This document shows, in pieces, positions 24,578 to 37,401 of a stretch of DNA of 64,000 nt; within the stretch, counting starts at the first letter, position 1; every line of letters begins with the position of its first letter. The notes under the pieces were generated by a model, which made no database searches, was not told the origin of the DNA, and worked only from the letters and a program-made list of their open reading frames with translations. The position numbers and the translations under genes were made by a program. This DNA is from Ceratothoa steindachneri. Lineage: Eukaryota; Arthropoda; Malacostraca; Isopoda; Cymothoidae. The stretch covers positions 3,739,444 through 3,803,443 of the forward strand of contig OZ018326.1 in assembly GCA_963969495.1 (NCBI GenBank), given 5' to 3'.

Positions 24578-25400
24578 TTTATTTATTCCTCCGTCATAGT
24601 TTTCAAGCATTTCAAGTTTATTTTATGCTAACGCTGCTCAAGTAATTACGTTATTTTGGTTTTGTGACAATTTCGCCTCTTTTGTCTAACTTTTATTTTG
24701 GTCTATTTCTTTATTTTTTCTATTTTCTCTTTTGTGGGCTCTTCACATCTTTGGTTTATTTTTTATTTTATTTAAAATTAATTTCTTACTTTTTATTTCT
24801 TTTTCTTTTGATAGGCTCTTCGCTTCTTTGGTTTAGTTTTGTTTTATTTTAATAAAAACTTTGCTGCATTATTTAATAATCTTCCTAGCCTTACCAAGCC
24901 GATCAAGTTCAAATTATGTAAGCTCTCGTCCGTGAACGGATCATGAGGCTCGTATAAATTATTTCACAAGTTCCCGATGTGAGCACTTACTTCCTTGGAG
25001 CCTTGAAAGTATTGTTAATGTGCGATGTCTTTGAGTTAAATATGTTTACCACTCTAATTTTAGGTAGAATGTTTGGAAAAAAATCCTGTCATTCATTCAA
25101 ATTAATCTTCTCAAATACTGTCTGTATCGTGTAAGAAGTTCTTCAATCCTAGTAAAAAATAAGTTATTAGTACAAATATGCACGATGTAAAGGATATCAT
25201 TTGTTGCTACGCTCGTAAATTCACCTACATTCATTTGCGCCCTGTCTTCTTGTTCCTGGGTCCTGGGTAGCAGAATCGTTTCATCTTACGTAGTTTTCGG
25301 CTAAAAACTTCCTCAAGTTGGCCTCTTATTATTGAATCGCCCACTATGCGTATTTGTTTGGCTTCAAGTGATGGATCTATGACAAAAAAAGAATTTGTTA
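23800..25400 (-). mobile_element. CR1-like LINE with esterase-type ORF1, internally deleted and interrupted
   Basis: On the minus strand, 25385-25240 encodes LEAKQIRIVGDSIIRGQLEE then RFCYPGPRNKK, the start of an SGNH/GDSL-type esterase domain; such a domain is known in ORF1 of CR1-group LINEs. ORF1 seems to end with LIGLVRLGRLLNNAAK (about 24915-24870). After an inserted segment (listed separately) comes the beginning of ORF2: PRSVRNKIDELKAIVEKEHF and FDFIVISGSWLNVL (24180-24080), the first block of the apurinic-type endonuclease. It then passes directly to FIDGVSSGLSTV and DDDLICKIYKYADECKLSMS (24040-23890), the RT palm, where the catalytic YADD reads YADE. Most of the endonuclease and the RT fingers are therefore deleted. 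Stops and frame changes are frequent. Confidence 0.78.
24332..24850. mobile_element. 519 bp insertion flanked by 39-40 bp direct repeats
   Basis: The sequence at 24292-24331 and 24851-24889 is nearly the same: both contain AATAAAA, CTGCAT, then ATTTAATAATCTTCCTAGC. The copies lie exactly where the LINE reading frame is interrupted, so they look like a target-site duplication. The insert contains a T-rich segment and a (TA)n tract at 24533-24571, and no recognisable protein. Class unknown; a truncated retroelement would fit the length of the duplication. Confidence 0.7.
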
Positions 25401-27640
25401 TTTTTATTGTTAAGCTAAGACCAATTGATTGAGGAGCCGCTCCATTTCAAACTGGCCTAAAAGGTTCAGGTTCTGCGCGGGCTGGTGGTCTCCGCTATTC
25501 CTGGGTGCAAAAGAAGGTCTAAAATTTACTTTCTGCCAAGGAAAAATACCGTTCCAGAGCGTCTTACCACAAAGTTTAGATCTTTTTCCTTAAATTTATT
25601 TAAATTTATGAAATAGTGTTGAATTCGAGGGTCAATATTTGATTATTTATAAATTGTTATCTAGTTATTTCTGTCGTTTTCCTTTTTTTATAAGCTCGAC
25701 TAATTAATTTATGTGACCATCAGAGGAAATTTTACTATAACATTCATTATAATGGAATGTTGTCGTCTTAATATAAAATTCTACGACATTTCAGACCACC
25801 AAAGGAAGATTGCATTTTGAAGTAGCAAAATGTAGGCCAAAAAAGAATCAATCAAAAACTTCTAGACTGACGTTGGAACTATCCTAGACTTATTACTTAA
25901 AAAGGAAAATACAAACTTAGGTGGGTAAACTCAAACTTATTATTACGTGGGATATGAAACCCATTTTTTTTTATTGAACGTGTTAGAGAGAGCAAAGGAC
26001 TTATTTGAGACATAGTCTCAAGCTTATAAAAGACCGATGAGAGATATATATCTTGGACTTACAACGCGCTTGAAATAGAAAGATTAAACATCTATGAGGC
26101 CAATTAGAAAATAAGTGCAAACCAAGAGAAATTTAAAGTAGTGACCATAGGAAGGAGAATCTTTGAAGATGTCAGTGTAGGGGATAAAGGCTATACCTAC
26201 AGCATCGAGTGCAACGTACTCGGAAAGAATATTACTTCATCCGGGTGCAGGAAGCACGTCGAGATAAAATTTCTAAGTCTCGCTCGCAGTCAGAACTCTA
26301 TACATGTTCAGAAATCTCCGTGAGAGCAATAAGAATAAGATATACAATGCTAGTGTAAGATCTACACTGCCCACCTGGCTTCCGCCCTCTCTTGTGCCTC
26401 AAAAACACAAAATAGGAGACTACGATTCGTGCAGAATAAATGCATGTACATAATAATGGTTACACAAAGGCAAGAAAGAAGACGCCAAAAAGAGCCGCAA
26501 AGAAACACGTGGATAAATCCCATTAACAAAGTTATAGAAGAACGGACAAGGAATATGTAAGAACTGGTTAATCAAAAAATGAATGACGAAATCATTCAAA
26601 TGATTAACTAAAACTGAAGAGCCAGTAGTCGCGCCGTTCTACGCATGAGAGAAATGTTGATTTACCAAAGGATAAGACCAAAGTTGCCTAAAAAAAGAGA
26701 CTCCGATTTATGAATAATCACCGAACTTGCCAAAAATTTTACTAAAAAGACTCATCTAAAATAGAAAAGACATAAAAGAGGAAAGAAGAAAGAGAAGCAA
26801 TAGACACACATAAAGACACAGCTCACAAATAAAATAATAACAAGGAAAACTAAACACCAAGTTTTAAAATATTTATTACAAACCAACGGCAATACCCATT
26901 GCATCTATAAAGTATATTAAGATTTGTTAAGACAAATAGCTTAAACGTCGTAATAATAAAAACTAAATCAGAAACAATCACCAAAATTCCCAAAACAAGA
27001 AAAGATAGGCCTGGTGACTAGGCATATATATATATTTATATATATATAAGCCCTTAACTAATTTGTAATTTGACTAACTTGTCTTATCTTTTCAAACCAA
27101 ATTAAATTATTACTATAGGATAAAAATATCTCGGACTTACATAAGCTAATTAGAAATATTTATAGAAGATAAGAGTTGAAATTATTGATAGATTATGAGT
27201 TCCAATTTGAAAATGTATGTTCAAATTATTAAGAGAATGATGTCCGATTAACTTAAATCATATCTTAAGGAGAAAGTATAGATAAAACGAATATATATAA
27301 TTAAACTCGATCGAAAGCGAATTTACCAAAAACATTACCACCTAGCTTCAATCAACTAAGCATAATTAATAAAAAACAACAGCTTGCGTTTATTAAAATC
27401 TTAACATATAATATTTACATAAATAGCTATAACGAAAAAAAAGGACACAAGTTCCTTAAAAGGAAAGTCCAATCTATGCTGAAAACTTATCTATACTATT
27501 TACCAAACTTCTAAACTGTCTCAGATAAGCTCTCACATTTGTCAGCAGCCTTACGTTAAGGGCCCTTAGACTTAACTACCATTTTTTACAATTAAGAAAC
27601 TCCAAAGAATCAATTCCTAGAACGTTATATGGAGTGATTA
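25400..27640. other. AT-rich DNA without recognised genes
   Basis: No protein family recognised. A small open frame at 26141-26323 (+) has no known similarity. A short (TA)n-like tract lies at about 27025-27047. Confidence 0.45.
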
Positions 27641-27645
27641 ATTTG

Positions 27646-27930
27646 TCATGGAGACTGACACACATCACAAGAATACCCGTCCTTACACAGATCAAATAAC
27701 CAAAAGTCTCTTGGAGGAGAAAGGGTTGGAAATATTGCTTCATCCTACATATTCTTCTGGCCTAGATCCTTCTGATTATCACCTGTTTAGGGATTTACCT
27801 AACCATTTGGATGGTCATAGGTTGACATCAAGAGAAAAAAAGGTTGAAAACGAGCTGGATTGCTATTTTGCATCGAAATATAAAGAATTTTACAAACATG
27901 GATGTTGTGGTATAGGTAGGACCGAGTGAT
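27646..27930 (+). pseudogene. Mariner transposase C-terminal fragment
   Basis: An uninterrupted 94-codon stretch on the + strand contains NTRPYTDQITKSLLEEKGLE, ILLHPTYSSGLDPSDYHLFR, DLPNHLDGHRLTSREK and FASKYKEFYKHG. This is the third catalytic region and the C-terminal tail of a mariner transposase (family pattern DNARPHTA, then HPPYSPDLAPSDYHLFR, then FASK..EFY..G). The aspartate block is partly changed (SGLDPSD for SPDLAPSD). The N-terminal two-thirds is missing and no inverted repeats were identified. Confidence 0.78.
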
Positions 27931-28379
27931 AGAAGGATGTTCGTACGTACGGGTAGTTTACGTACTACTCCGTGATTAACTAAATATCTCTATTAGAGTG
28001 CTATATATTATTTTGATTATTATTATCTTGAGTCTTTACTTCTTTAAAGTCTAAAGGTTTCCTGTGCCAACGTAGTGATTCGAGGAGAGAATAAAAAAAA
28101 TGTTAAAACAAACTAAAGCTTTAATTAAATAACACAAACAAAATAAACATGAACCACAGAAATATTACGAATTCAAATACAGAATAATGACTTCAATAAG
28201 ATTTTAAGTAAGGCTTTTTAACTTGACCTACTTAACATTATAATGGTGGTTAACCCACCACTCACTTCAATATAAAAATATACTAACTGTTTCTACTGGA
28301 GTTTAAATATCTTGGTCCCTCCGGCGACGGGTTTGAGTCTGACCTTGAACTCAATGAGCTCAGACACCTCAAGAATCCG

Positions 28380-28760
28380 GTGGGGTCTTCTTCAAAGGCG
28401 AGGACTATCACAGTGCTTTTGGATGCATCAGGATAGGCGGAGTCTCTCGGATGAGTGTAATTTGAACTTGGTTCTTAAACCAAGTTAACTTAGAGTTCGG
28501 TGTGACCACCGGGTAACGGGCTCGAAAAGGAGTTTTTTCTTCTTCGTTTCAGAATTCGTAAAGGGCGAGTAGTGTACTTGGGAGTGAGTCTTCTTCAAGG
28601 GCGAGGACTGTACTCGAAAGGGTTTTTCTTCAACGGCGACGATAGTGGGGGTGGGGGTTCTCTGACGAGAATAAGTTGAACTTGAGCAAGTTAACTTAAA
28701 GTTCGGTTTGATAACTAGGGACTAGCTCGAGGATGAGCTGCTTCCTAGTCCCTTCTCTTG
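28380..28760. repeat. Diverged tandem repeat, period about 0.2 kb
   Basis: Two diverged units, at about 28384-28545 and 28587-28740, share GTCTTCTTCAA-GGCGAGGACT near their start, then TTGAACTTG and AAGTTAACTTA-AGTTCGGT, then a CTCGA motif. A further partial CTTCAACGGCGACGAT motif lies at 28627. The region is richer in G+C than its surroundings and has no coding potential that I recognise. Confidence 0.75.
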
Positions 28761-29520
28761 GTAGCCAGGCCTCTCTTGCAGGGGATTTCGTAGCCTGGTT
28801 GACTCAGGGATTCTACCTCGTTTTTCCCAATAGTTTGGTATTAATATCTCGTCACCCCACTGTGGTAGGGGTAGAAGGGAGGGGCTTTTGGACGGCCCAC
28901 AGAAGGGTTATTAATCGAACGGTTTTTCTCAGCTAGTCTTACCCCTGGTCCAGTTTGCCCTTCGAGCTTGAGAGAAACGCGTCTCTAATTTCGTACTTGA
29001 GGTGAAATTGAGTACACACTCATAGGGGAGATCTTGCATTTTAAGCCCTTCTGCTTTTCATAGGAACGAGGGGCGAGCGTCTGTGGTTACGAGGTTTACC
29101 CAAGGTGCCTAGCCCGGATGTTTTGCGGTCAACGTCTTGTGTCTCAACTAGGAGAGAAGGGAGAGGGTCGATTCCCCTACAATGGAATTTATAAGCTTCT
29201 AGCAAAATGGAATGAGCTTTTTGAAAGCAATGGAGATTATGTTTAGGAGTAAACATTTCCAGAGTAATAAGTTTTTAATTTTTAATTTATACCCTAATAT
29301 CGAAAACTACTTTCTTTCCAACCTGATATTTCCCTCTCATTCGTTGGAGTCTATCAACACATGAGTATGACTACTGGGTTCCAGCTCCATTGGTAATGAG
29401 CAGTGAGTTTGTCAGTTTCTGTGTGTCCTCGAGCAGCTAATAGGTCTGATTATCGAGAGGCAGATTCTGTGACAGTTTGAAAAAGAGAGGGCGCCTGGCT
29501 GAGGATTTTGTTGACTTCTT
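28760..29520. other. Moderately G+C-rich non-coding DNA
   Basis: Adjoins the tandem repeat and could be part of the same unit or of an LTR-like sequence. No protein similarity seen. Confidence 0.35.
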
Positions 29521-29529
29521 TTCTCCTAC

Positions 29530-30960
29530 CTCTCTCTTATCTGCCAGACGGCAATGGCGATTTCCTTAAAATATTTTCCCTCCCCTCCTGATTGTTGTTA
29601 TAATGTATTTCTATTTCCTTTAGATGCACTTTAAAGGTGTCAGTACAGTGTTTCATCTGTCTTTCTGCTCTTTGCTGTCCTTCCCTTAGCTGTGAGTATA
29701 ATAGCTGCTTCGGTAGTCTTTGGTCGGGAATTTTGCCTAGGTGGCCGACCAATCTCATCTAGAATTTGATTATCATTGCTTCGATGCTTATTATCTTAGC
29801 CTGAAGGAGAACACTGGAATTAGTGCGATAATCATCTCAAGTAATACCCAAGAGCGAACGGAGCTTTCGCTGGTGGAAACTTTCGAGATTGGCTGTAGGT
29901 GTTCCATAGTTCACAGGCATACAACAATGTTTGTATTACGACTGCGTGGTAGACTTTTAGTTTGTTTTTTCGGTGTACCTCCTTTATTTCAAAAACTAAT
30001 TTTGTAAGTTCATGAAAGTAGTTAAATGCACAGCGGATAGGACAGGTGACTTCTTTGTCAATCATAGATGTTTTGTAGAGCATACTACAAGATATTGAAA
30101 ATCATCGACGATTTCAAGAGGTTCATCATTGACTTGCAGAACGAGTCAGGTGAGCTTGTTCCGCGGCGGGTTGAAAGAGGACCTTTGTCTTCCTGATGTT
30201 AATATCTAGTTCATTAAGTGCCTATGCTTTGCTACACTTGACTAAGAGTCGTTAAAGGTCATGTATTTTGAGTGCTGCTATACTGCAGTCATCTGCATAC
30301 TCTAAGTCTGTGACGTTACAGGTGGAACACTTAGTTGTTGATTGTAATCGCCGGAGATTGAATAGTTTTCCGTCAGTTCGATATTGTATAGCCACTCTTT
30401 CATGGCATGATGAAAAATGAAGCCAGGAATATGGAGAAAAGGATAGAGTCGAGGTCATAGCCTTGCCACACTCCATTTCTTATAAGGAAAGGTTATGACA
30501 TGCTTCTACAGTGGCACACCTTAACTTCTGCGCCGTTATATAGCTCCTTAATGATGCGGAAGAACCTTCGAGGACATCCGAACTGCAGGAGTAATTCCAT
30601 AGAGCGTCTCTGTAGACAGAGTCAAAGGCTTTTGGTAGGTCAATGAAAGCCAGTAAAAGCTCTTGATGTTGTTAACAACACCTATCCTGTAGCTCACGGG
30701 CTGCAAATATCTTGTCTAATGTCTCCCTTTCTGACCGAAATCCGCACTATGACTTAGGTATGCTGCACAAGTCTGTTATTGGTGATTTTGGCTATGATTT
30801 TTATTTTCCTCTCTTTGCGACCGCATTAGGGGTGACCCTTCTGAATGCTGTTGAGTAGGGTCATGTGAGGTTGGGTATGTTTAGGACCTCTTTTCTAGTC
30901 TCCTTCCTTTACACGGGTGAGCAGAGTAGCTCCTAAAAAAATGACTACTCAGTCATACTA
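29530..30960 (-). mobile_element. LINE fragment, RT and C-terminal region
   Basis: On the minus strand, in several frames: AFDSVYRDALWN (about 30640-30600), VWQGYDLDSILFSIF, LEYADDCSI (catalytic YADD at 30288-30299), then KLKVYHAVVIQTLLYACELW (about 29960) and MRLVGHLGKIPDQRLPKQLL (29758-29699). These are the palm, thumb and C-terminal blocks of a non-LTR reverse transcriptase of the same general type as the element at 45.8-49.0 kb (shared YADDC and 'W.GH..R.PD.R.PK' pattern). The endonuclease end is not present. Frameshifts and stops are common. Confidence 0.8.
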
Positions 30961-30999
30961 GCAGCGGTCGAGTTGCATTGCCACCTCACCCAATGCAGA

Positions 31000-32330
31000 A
31001 CCAACATCAAACAGGCACCGCTTATGTGCAGATTTACTACTAGGACCTCCCAGCCATCATCTTCGTCAGGCCTCATCATTGTTTGCCCATCACCGCAGGT
31101 TTTAAAATTGGGAGATGATGGTAAATTGATCGGGTGATGAGGCGGGATGGCTTCTACGCATGGAGTTTTTTAAAGTGGGGAAGCATGTGCGCAGTATTCC
31201 CTCGTACCTGACGAGACTAGTCTGAGTAGAGTGGCACGGAAGACCGAGACAGCTGTGTATATTCAAGCGATGCAGTTATCTGCCGGAAGCCGAAGGTACT
31301 CGTTGGGTCCGCCTTTTAAAACCGGCCCACTTCGCTTTGCATTCCTCCGCCTTCTGGAAAAAGTCAATTTGCCTTTAGGGCTTCACAAATTTACGCATTT
31401 GCTGGTTCATTTACGTCGGTGGGCTTTGGCGCTCCACCTCTAGGGCTTCCTGCTGTTCTAAGATCCTTTAATGGTTTAGCAGGGAGCCGAAGGATTTCCA
31501 ATTACCGTGGGTGGCAACGTGGAGGCACAGTAGAGGTCTTGACGATGGATAGGCTGCGTACTGACAGGAAAAGACTTATCCAAGAGCGACCGTGTACTGG
31601 CAGGAGAAGACTTATACAAGAGCGTCTCCTCCGTTTGCATGAATCTAGACAGCGTTGGCAGCTGATATCGAGAGAGGCTTGCAAGGCAGACGGCTAACAC
31701 TAACTTAATAGCTACCACACTAAACACTTTTCTTTCCCTACGCTATTTGGTTAAAAACAAAGCCCTTAGCAGCGTGACCTATTGACACAAACTCAAACCA
31801 TTGCTATTAAATGCCCTAACAGACCAGTTATTGAGTAATCTTTCATACCAACCACATTCTTCCACTTCTACTCATTGCATAAATCACAAGCCACTACCAC
31901 ATCTAATTGCGTTAACCTTACTAACTGAACTAAACTCTTCCTCCAAAACAGCTAATAGAAGAGAGAAATACGAAAGCAATAATACAAATAATAATAAAAG
32001 GGTTATGATGAGGAGAGCGTCCGACAGACTAAAGTCAATTATATCTTAGTACTGAAAATATACTTTTGGTGGTTATGATCATAACCACTGTAGTATACGT
32101 AGTGATGTCAAAGCACACTCCTGTGCCAACTCACTTCCCATGCCAATATCTTACATACAACAGCACCAATATGATTGGATCCTGCTCAAGCCCAAACCTC
32201 CCGTTCCTACCCAGCATTCACTGCTCACTCTTTAGTAAAATGTTCAGATAATTAAGCAAAATAATTTCCACAAGAAAATGCCGTCAACCGAATACATCAA
32301 CTTTAATCTCTTTCTAAAATATTTTGCATA
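31000..32330. other. Non-coding DNA with a two-unit short repeat
   Basis: A 38-39 bp unit is repeated at about 31557-31594 and 31595-31633: ACTGACAGGAAAAGACTTAT and ACTGGCAGGAGAAGACTTAT, each followed by a CAAGAGCG motif. The open frame running through it (31419-31697) resembles no known family. Confidence 0.55.
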
Positions 32331-32336
32331 TAAAAT

Positions 32337-32338
<2 letters not shown>

Positions 32339-32383
<45 letters not shown>
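32339..32383. repeat. (TA)n microsatellite
   Basis: About 22 uninterrupted TA units in AT-rich non-coding DNA. Confidence 0.95.
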
Positions 32384-32386
<3 letters not shown>

Positions 32387-32389
32387 TAT

Positions 32390-35300
32390 TTTGTGTAATA
32401 TAAAACAAATGATTATATTTTAAACTACTTATATATTCTCCCAGAGCTCTCTTTATTCTCGTTGTGTTGTGAGGAGAATCAGTGTGAAAGCAATTGGCTT
32501 GACTCTGAGTAGGTTTATTAGTATCAGGGCCAGTAATGCTTAGAAATATAATATGTTGAACATGGTACATTTACTGCTCATTGTTGAAACAAAAATAAAT
32601 AATTTGGAGTTATGTACTGGACTCTGGTTAGTATGAGAAATGATTTTAATAAAACGCGAAATGGAGCCTATCGAGAACTATACATACTATGCATACATAC
32701 ATTTACCCCTTCAAAAGGACGAAGAAAATTTGATAAATTACATAGTGTGAGTCAATTTTTAATATACCTCTACCTGGGACTAATAAGGGGGAGATATAGT
32801 ACGGGCGTACTCTCTGGATTTTGCCAAAGTCAGCCATTGTATTCGTCTAGGATTTAATCTTTCCCCCACCCCCACTCACCTCACACATTTATCTACTTGG
32901 CCCAACGTCTAAGACAGCTCCACACGCTTGAGAACAAAACCTTGGGACGTAGGACTCCCCTGTTTGTTGTGGGCATTGAGGTAATTGCTGATACACTTAG
33001 CGCCTCTACCAGCAACTACCTACTAATGCAACTATGTTTCTTGCTCCTCCCCTCCAAAATGAGGCAAATATTAGCTATCGCACCTCTCAGCACTATTTTC
33101 TCGAGTTGTTTTCTCCCGCCATATTCCCAATATATGGTTATGCCCCAGAAGCCGAAATCGAGGATTTAAGACGCAAGTTAAAACCCCCCCTGAGGAATAA
33201 GATTTTTTTGGCTTCCTCGTCAAAATCACGTGTGCTTGCTCTTATGATATTCACTCAACGGCTATTTAGGTGAGGTCGAAACTCTTAACTCAGATGGGGC
33301 GTTGAAACGAATGCTGTACCCCAGACGATTTAAAGAGGATAATGAAAATTGCGTTTCTTCCTGTTAAATTTGGTGAAACTAGAAACCTCTACCCTCTACG
33401 TGGAGGGCGGGGGAAGCAAATATATCTTAAGCTGTCTTTACTGGTTGACCTCACCAACAAAATAGGTTTCTGGAAGAATAGATGAGCGTCAATTAATTTT
33501 CCCCAAAAAAGAATTAAGCCACAAAGTCATTAGCTTATGTTTACGTCGCTCTTTAATATGAATGTTCATTTTTACAAATCTTTAAATTTCAGACGTTATG
33601 ATTGCAGCTGAATTTCTAAGCTGCAATTTGTGCTGTGTAGGATATTTGACCTTGATAGAAAAATTTACTTTAAATTTCTTCAATAGATTTTCGTGTAAAT
33701 TTTGAGCCTTAAGGAGCTAATCTCCCAACTACGAACATGCGAGGTTACAAGATGAGAGTTTTCATTCACTCTAAGTTATGTTGTCTCTCGGGTGGTATTT
33801 CTGTACAGGGATAAGCTGCACATACCTTGCTAGGTCATTTAATTTACTTCACAAAGCATAGTCTTATCTTACTTTGTTGCTATTTTCAGGTAAACCAATG
33901 ATACGCTCACAAATACGCCGACTAAGTACAAAGTGGAAAGGAATGTTTACGGCACCATGAGCGCCATGCTTCCTTTTCTTTTAAAATTTATGTAGATGGC
34001 GACGATGATCATCTAAAACAACCATGAATAAGGCTTGAAGTACATCTTTATTACTCTGTTCACTTTGAAATAGCTATTTTCCTTCATGGGAAGCTCACGT
34101 AATTTAAGCAGAAGTGTAATCAAGTGATCTGAAGAGGATTGAAGTGTCCTCTCTCTATTAATTTTCCCTCCCTTTTCTCTTTGGTCTTTTGGTGGCACAA
34201 TGGCAATCTGCTTTTTCCCACATCACTTGTCTCAACCTAAACGTACCAACCTTTGCGTCAGATGAATATTCTGTCCGAGATTCCGTCTGCTAACATGTAG
34301 CGAGAGAGAGCGTCGAACCCCTCTCCGTTTCGCAGATACGATTCCCATTACTCAAGCCTTTTTCACCGCAGCAAAAAATATGTGGCAAATAAATTTTTCT
34401 ACAAATAGGAAACATGCCAGGATATAAGTAATGTAGCGTTGAATGACACTGTCTAAATATGACCCCATTCTTTGTTGTGAAGACTTTTTTGTCCGATAAA
34501 AAGTTGAAGATGAGAGAGGTGAATAGATTTATTCCAATTTCGAATCCATCTTATGTAAAGCTTTTTCATAGTAGTACTTAGCTCGTTAGGATGAGAAAAA
34601 GGGCATCTTCTTGAGAAATGGAGGCACTTCTTTGTCGAAATCTATTGAATTTACTCGTTTGCTCTCTTCTTTCTTTTTATGCGTGAGTTGGGTATAGTTT
34701 ATTTTGTCTCTTTATTTTCATACTAAATTAATTTGGAGAAAAGAGACATTCAAACTTTACGTGTGGGTTTCGGTCTTACTAAGTGTTCATATTGAATCTC
34801 CTTTCCAGTTCCTTATTTTTTATTTTTTTAATTGTAGATGAAAAATTCGTCGAGCGATTAGTTGCCTGTGTGTGGAGAAAAACCTGAAAAGTTTGGTACC
34901 TTTCTGTTCTAAGAGAAGCAGCAGAATATCCGTGAATGTTCCAGAATTTGCAATCTTAGAAAGTTGATCATATATGATGTAGGTAATGATATCCAGGCCT
35001 ATGTTCAAATCAGATTAAAAGACGCTGGATCTCGGTATTATTTTTTCCTGGATTTTGGGGTATTTTGTATTTTTGTTCTCTTTCTTTATCAGTTTAGCCT
35101 TCCTTTGCTTTAATAATGCTCACTTTTGATTGCGAGGCATTGTTTTTATCTTTTTGCATCAATTCCAAGAATGGAAAAAAATGTGCGAATTCTGAATATA
35201 ATATTTTTCTTCTTGGCTCGGTCGATAGTTTTGTTACTCTAGACAAAGTAGGAATTTTAAAAGATACTATATGGCACATACTATATGGTCTTCCGCTTCA

Positions 35301-37400
35301 ATTTACACAAGGGAGATTCTTAAGATGAAACCAAGAAGCACTTGTATATGGTTTTCAGAGCAATTTCAATGGGTAGCAAATATATTTTGACTAGTTTTAT
35401 TTGACTTTTTTAGCAAGGTTTTACCTTCATCCAGCCTTTGCAGTGTTTCGTCTGCTTTATTTCTTTCTTCATACCATCGCAAGTGTTCTTGCTAGATATG
35501 TAGTCTATACTTATTTAGATGATAACTCGCTGGACACATTGTTTCGGTAGGTTCATTAATTACAATAATATTTTTTCAGATCGTTCTTTCTTTTGCCTGC
35601 CACCAAGTTCTCGACATTATCGGTGGTGTAACAAATCCAAGCTTATCATAATGATTGTTCTTGGTCCAATGTTAAAATCCAGGAAATTATGGGCCACTTC
35701 AGGCCAGGCGGGTATTTTACCTCACTCAATAGTTAGGAGGAGCAAAATTAGAGATCTCATCGGGGATCATGAATTAATCCTCATCTGCCCATAGTGTGGT
35801 CGTCTGTTGCTGAAATTAGGGTTCACTAGTGCAATGACTCATTGGTAACGGGGATTTATTGATTTCCTAGCATCCTTAACCATGTTGCTTAGCGTTGAAA
35901 GGAAAAAAAAGGAATCGCTCAAACATCATATATAATTTTAAGATATTGGCAGCCTTATATACATAAAAAATAACTTATTCAGTCTGATTTTGTTGAATAT
36001 GTGAGCATGCCCCTTTAATATACAGATAGAGGAGGGATGTTTTTCGGGAAACCAGTCGAATGTTCTCTTCTTTGTTTTCTACGAAATTTCTTGGCTGGAA
36101 ATGTACTGACTCGAAGCTCCTTATTTCTTAAACAGTACTTTTAATCACTCGCTTAAAATTTACATCCATTAAAGAGAATATTCCAAGTATCCTTATAAGT
36201 AAATTTTGTATTCTCAGCCAAGGAAGGGCAATAGGACAGAAACGGAAGTAGAGTAATATGAAGATCTGTGCAATGATTCTAAGAAATATTTAAAATAAAA
36301 TTTTAGAAAAAAATTGGAAATGAGCAACGTTATTTTCATAAAATTTGCAAGTGGATTTTGCGAAAGGAAAATTGAAATTCCTTACTTCAATTCAAAATAT
36401 CTTTTTACAAATGCAGATAAAGATTAAATATTTGACGAACTTTGCTATTATTAAAAAAAATCTTTAGTTTAAGTACAGAGTGTAGATGAATCAATACTCT
36501 TTCACACAGAAAAACAGGTCTAAAGCCATCCTTGCTCTAATGAATGTAGTTTCCATTTTTAAGCGGTTGAGAGTTGTTTACTTCATTTGTTTGGGAATAT
36601 CAAATTGGTAATTTAGAGTTTTACTTAATTATTTTCGAACTTTTACGAAACAGTATTTTTCAAACCAGCCATGAGAAATCGTAAACACGAAAATGTTTTT
36701 TTCTTCGCGAGATTGAATAGTAACCAACTTTACTACCACAATAAGTTTATGAACAAGAATTGTGTATAAAGTGTTCAGGAAAAAAAGTTAAAAACCTAAT
36801 CCGTTTCTACTAATACACGAAAACTTTAAACTTTAATTGTCGAACAATTGAATTTTTAAGTAACTAGTTCTATTATTTGGTTAATATGATAGACTTCATG
36901 TTTCACTGAAGGCAAATCCTTGGAATCCCATGGATGGAACAATAGGATTTCTGTTCTAAGTAAGTGGGCCATAACAAACCAGAGGAAATTAAGTTGTGTT
37001 ACGGGTGCCTCTGGACAGAGCATAATTCAGCTACAGGAGAGACTGCCGAGCCAAGCTAAACACATATTTCGATAAGAGAATGACAAATTAAAGCGGTAGT
37101 GAAAGGTTTCAGGCAGTCTGATACCATGGCAGTGCTGTAATTGACAAACCTCTAATTTCTTACATCATTATTAAATGATTTGCTTGATTTTAGACTAGTG
37201 TATGTTTATAATGAATGATGCAACTGTGAGAATGTAAATCTACCAGTGAAATTACAATTGTACTCAAAATAACTGTTTATTAAAAAGAAAGAGAAATAAT
37301 CAAGTATTATCAAAGAATGGTGCTCCCTTCGCTCAAGAGAATGGAACCAACTTTAAATAGGAAAAAGACAATTGCTTACATTTCTGGAGGGAAAAAATCT
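32390..37400. other. 5 kb of AT-rich DNA without recognised genes
   Basis: Open frames are short and show no family resemblance on either strand. Copies of old repeats may be present, but I cannot name any. If the sidestep-like gene continues, this could be intronic. Confidence 0.4.
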
Positions 37401-37401
37401 T

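Noticed and set aside
32339..32383. (TA)n tracts at 24.5, 32.3, 50.2, 51.7 and 58.3 kb as possible replication or regulatory structures
   Set aside because: Simple microsatellites are common in AT-rich genomes, and nothing in their context suggests a function.
34820..35330. Small frames on both strands around 34.8-35.3 kb as possible transposase or host exons
   Set aside because: No motif matched any family well enough to report.
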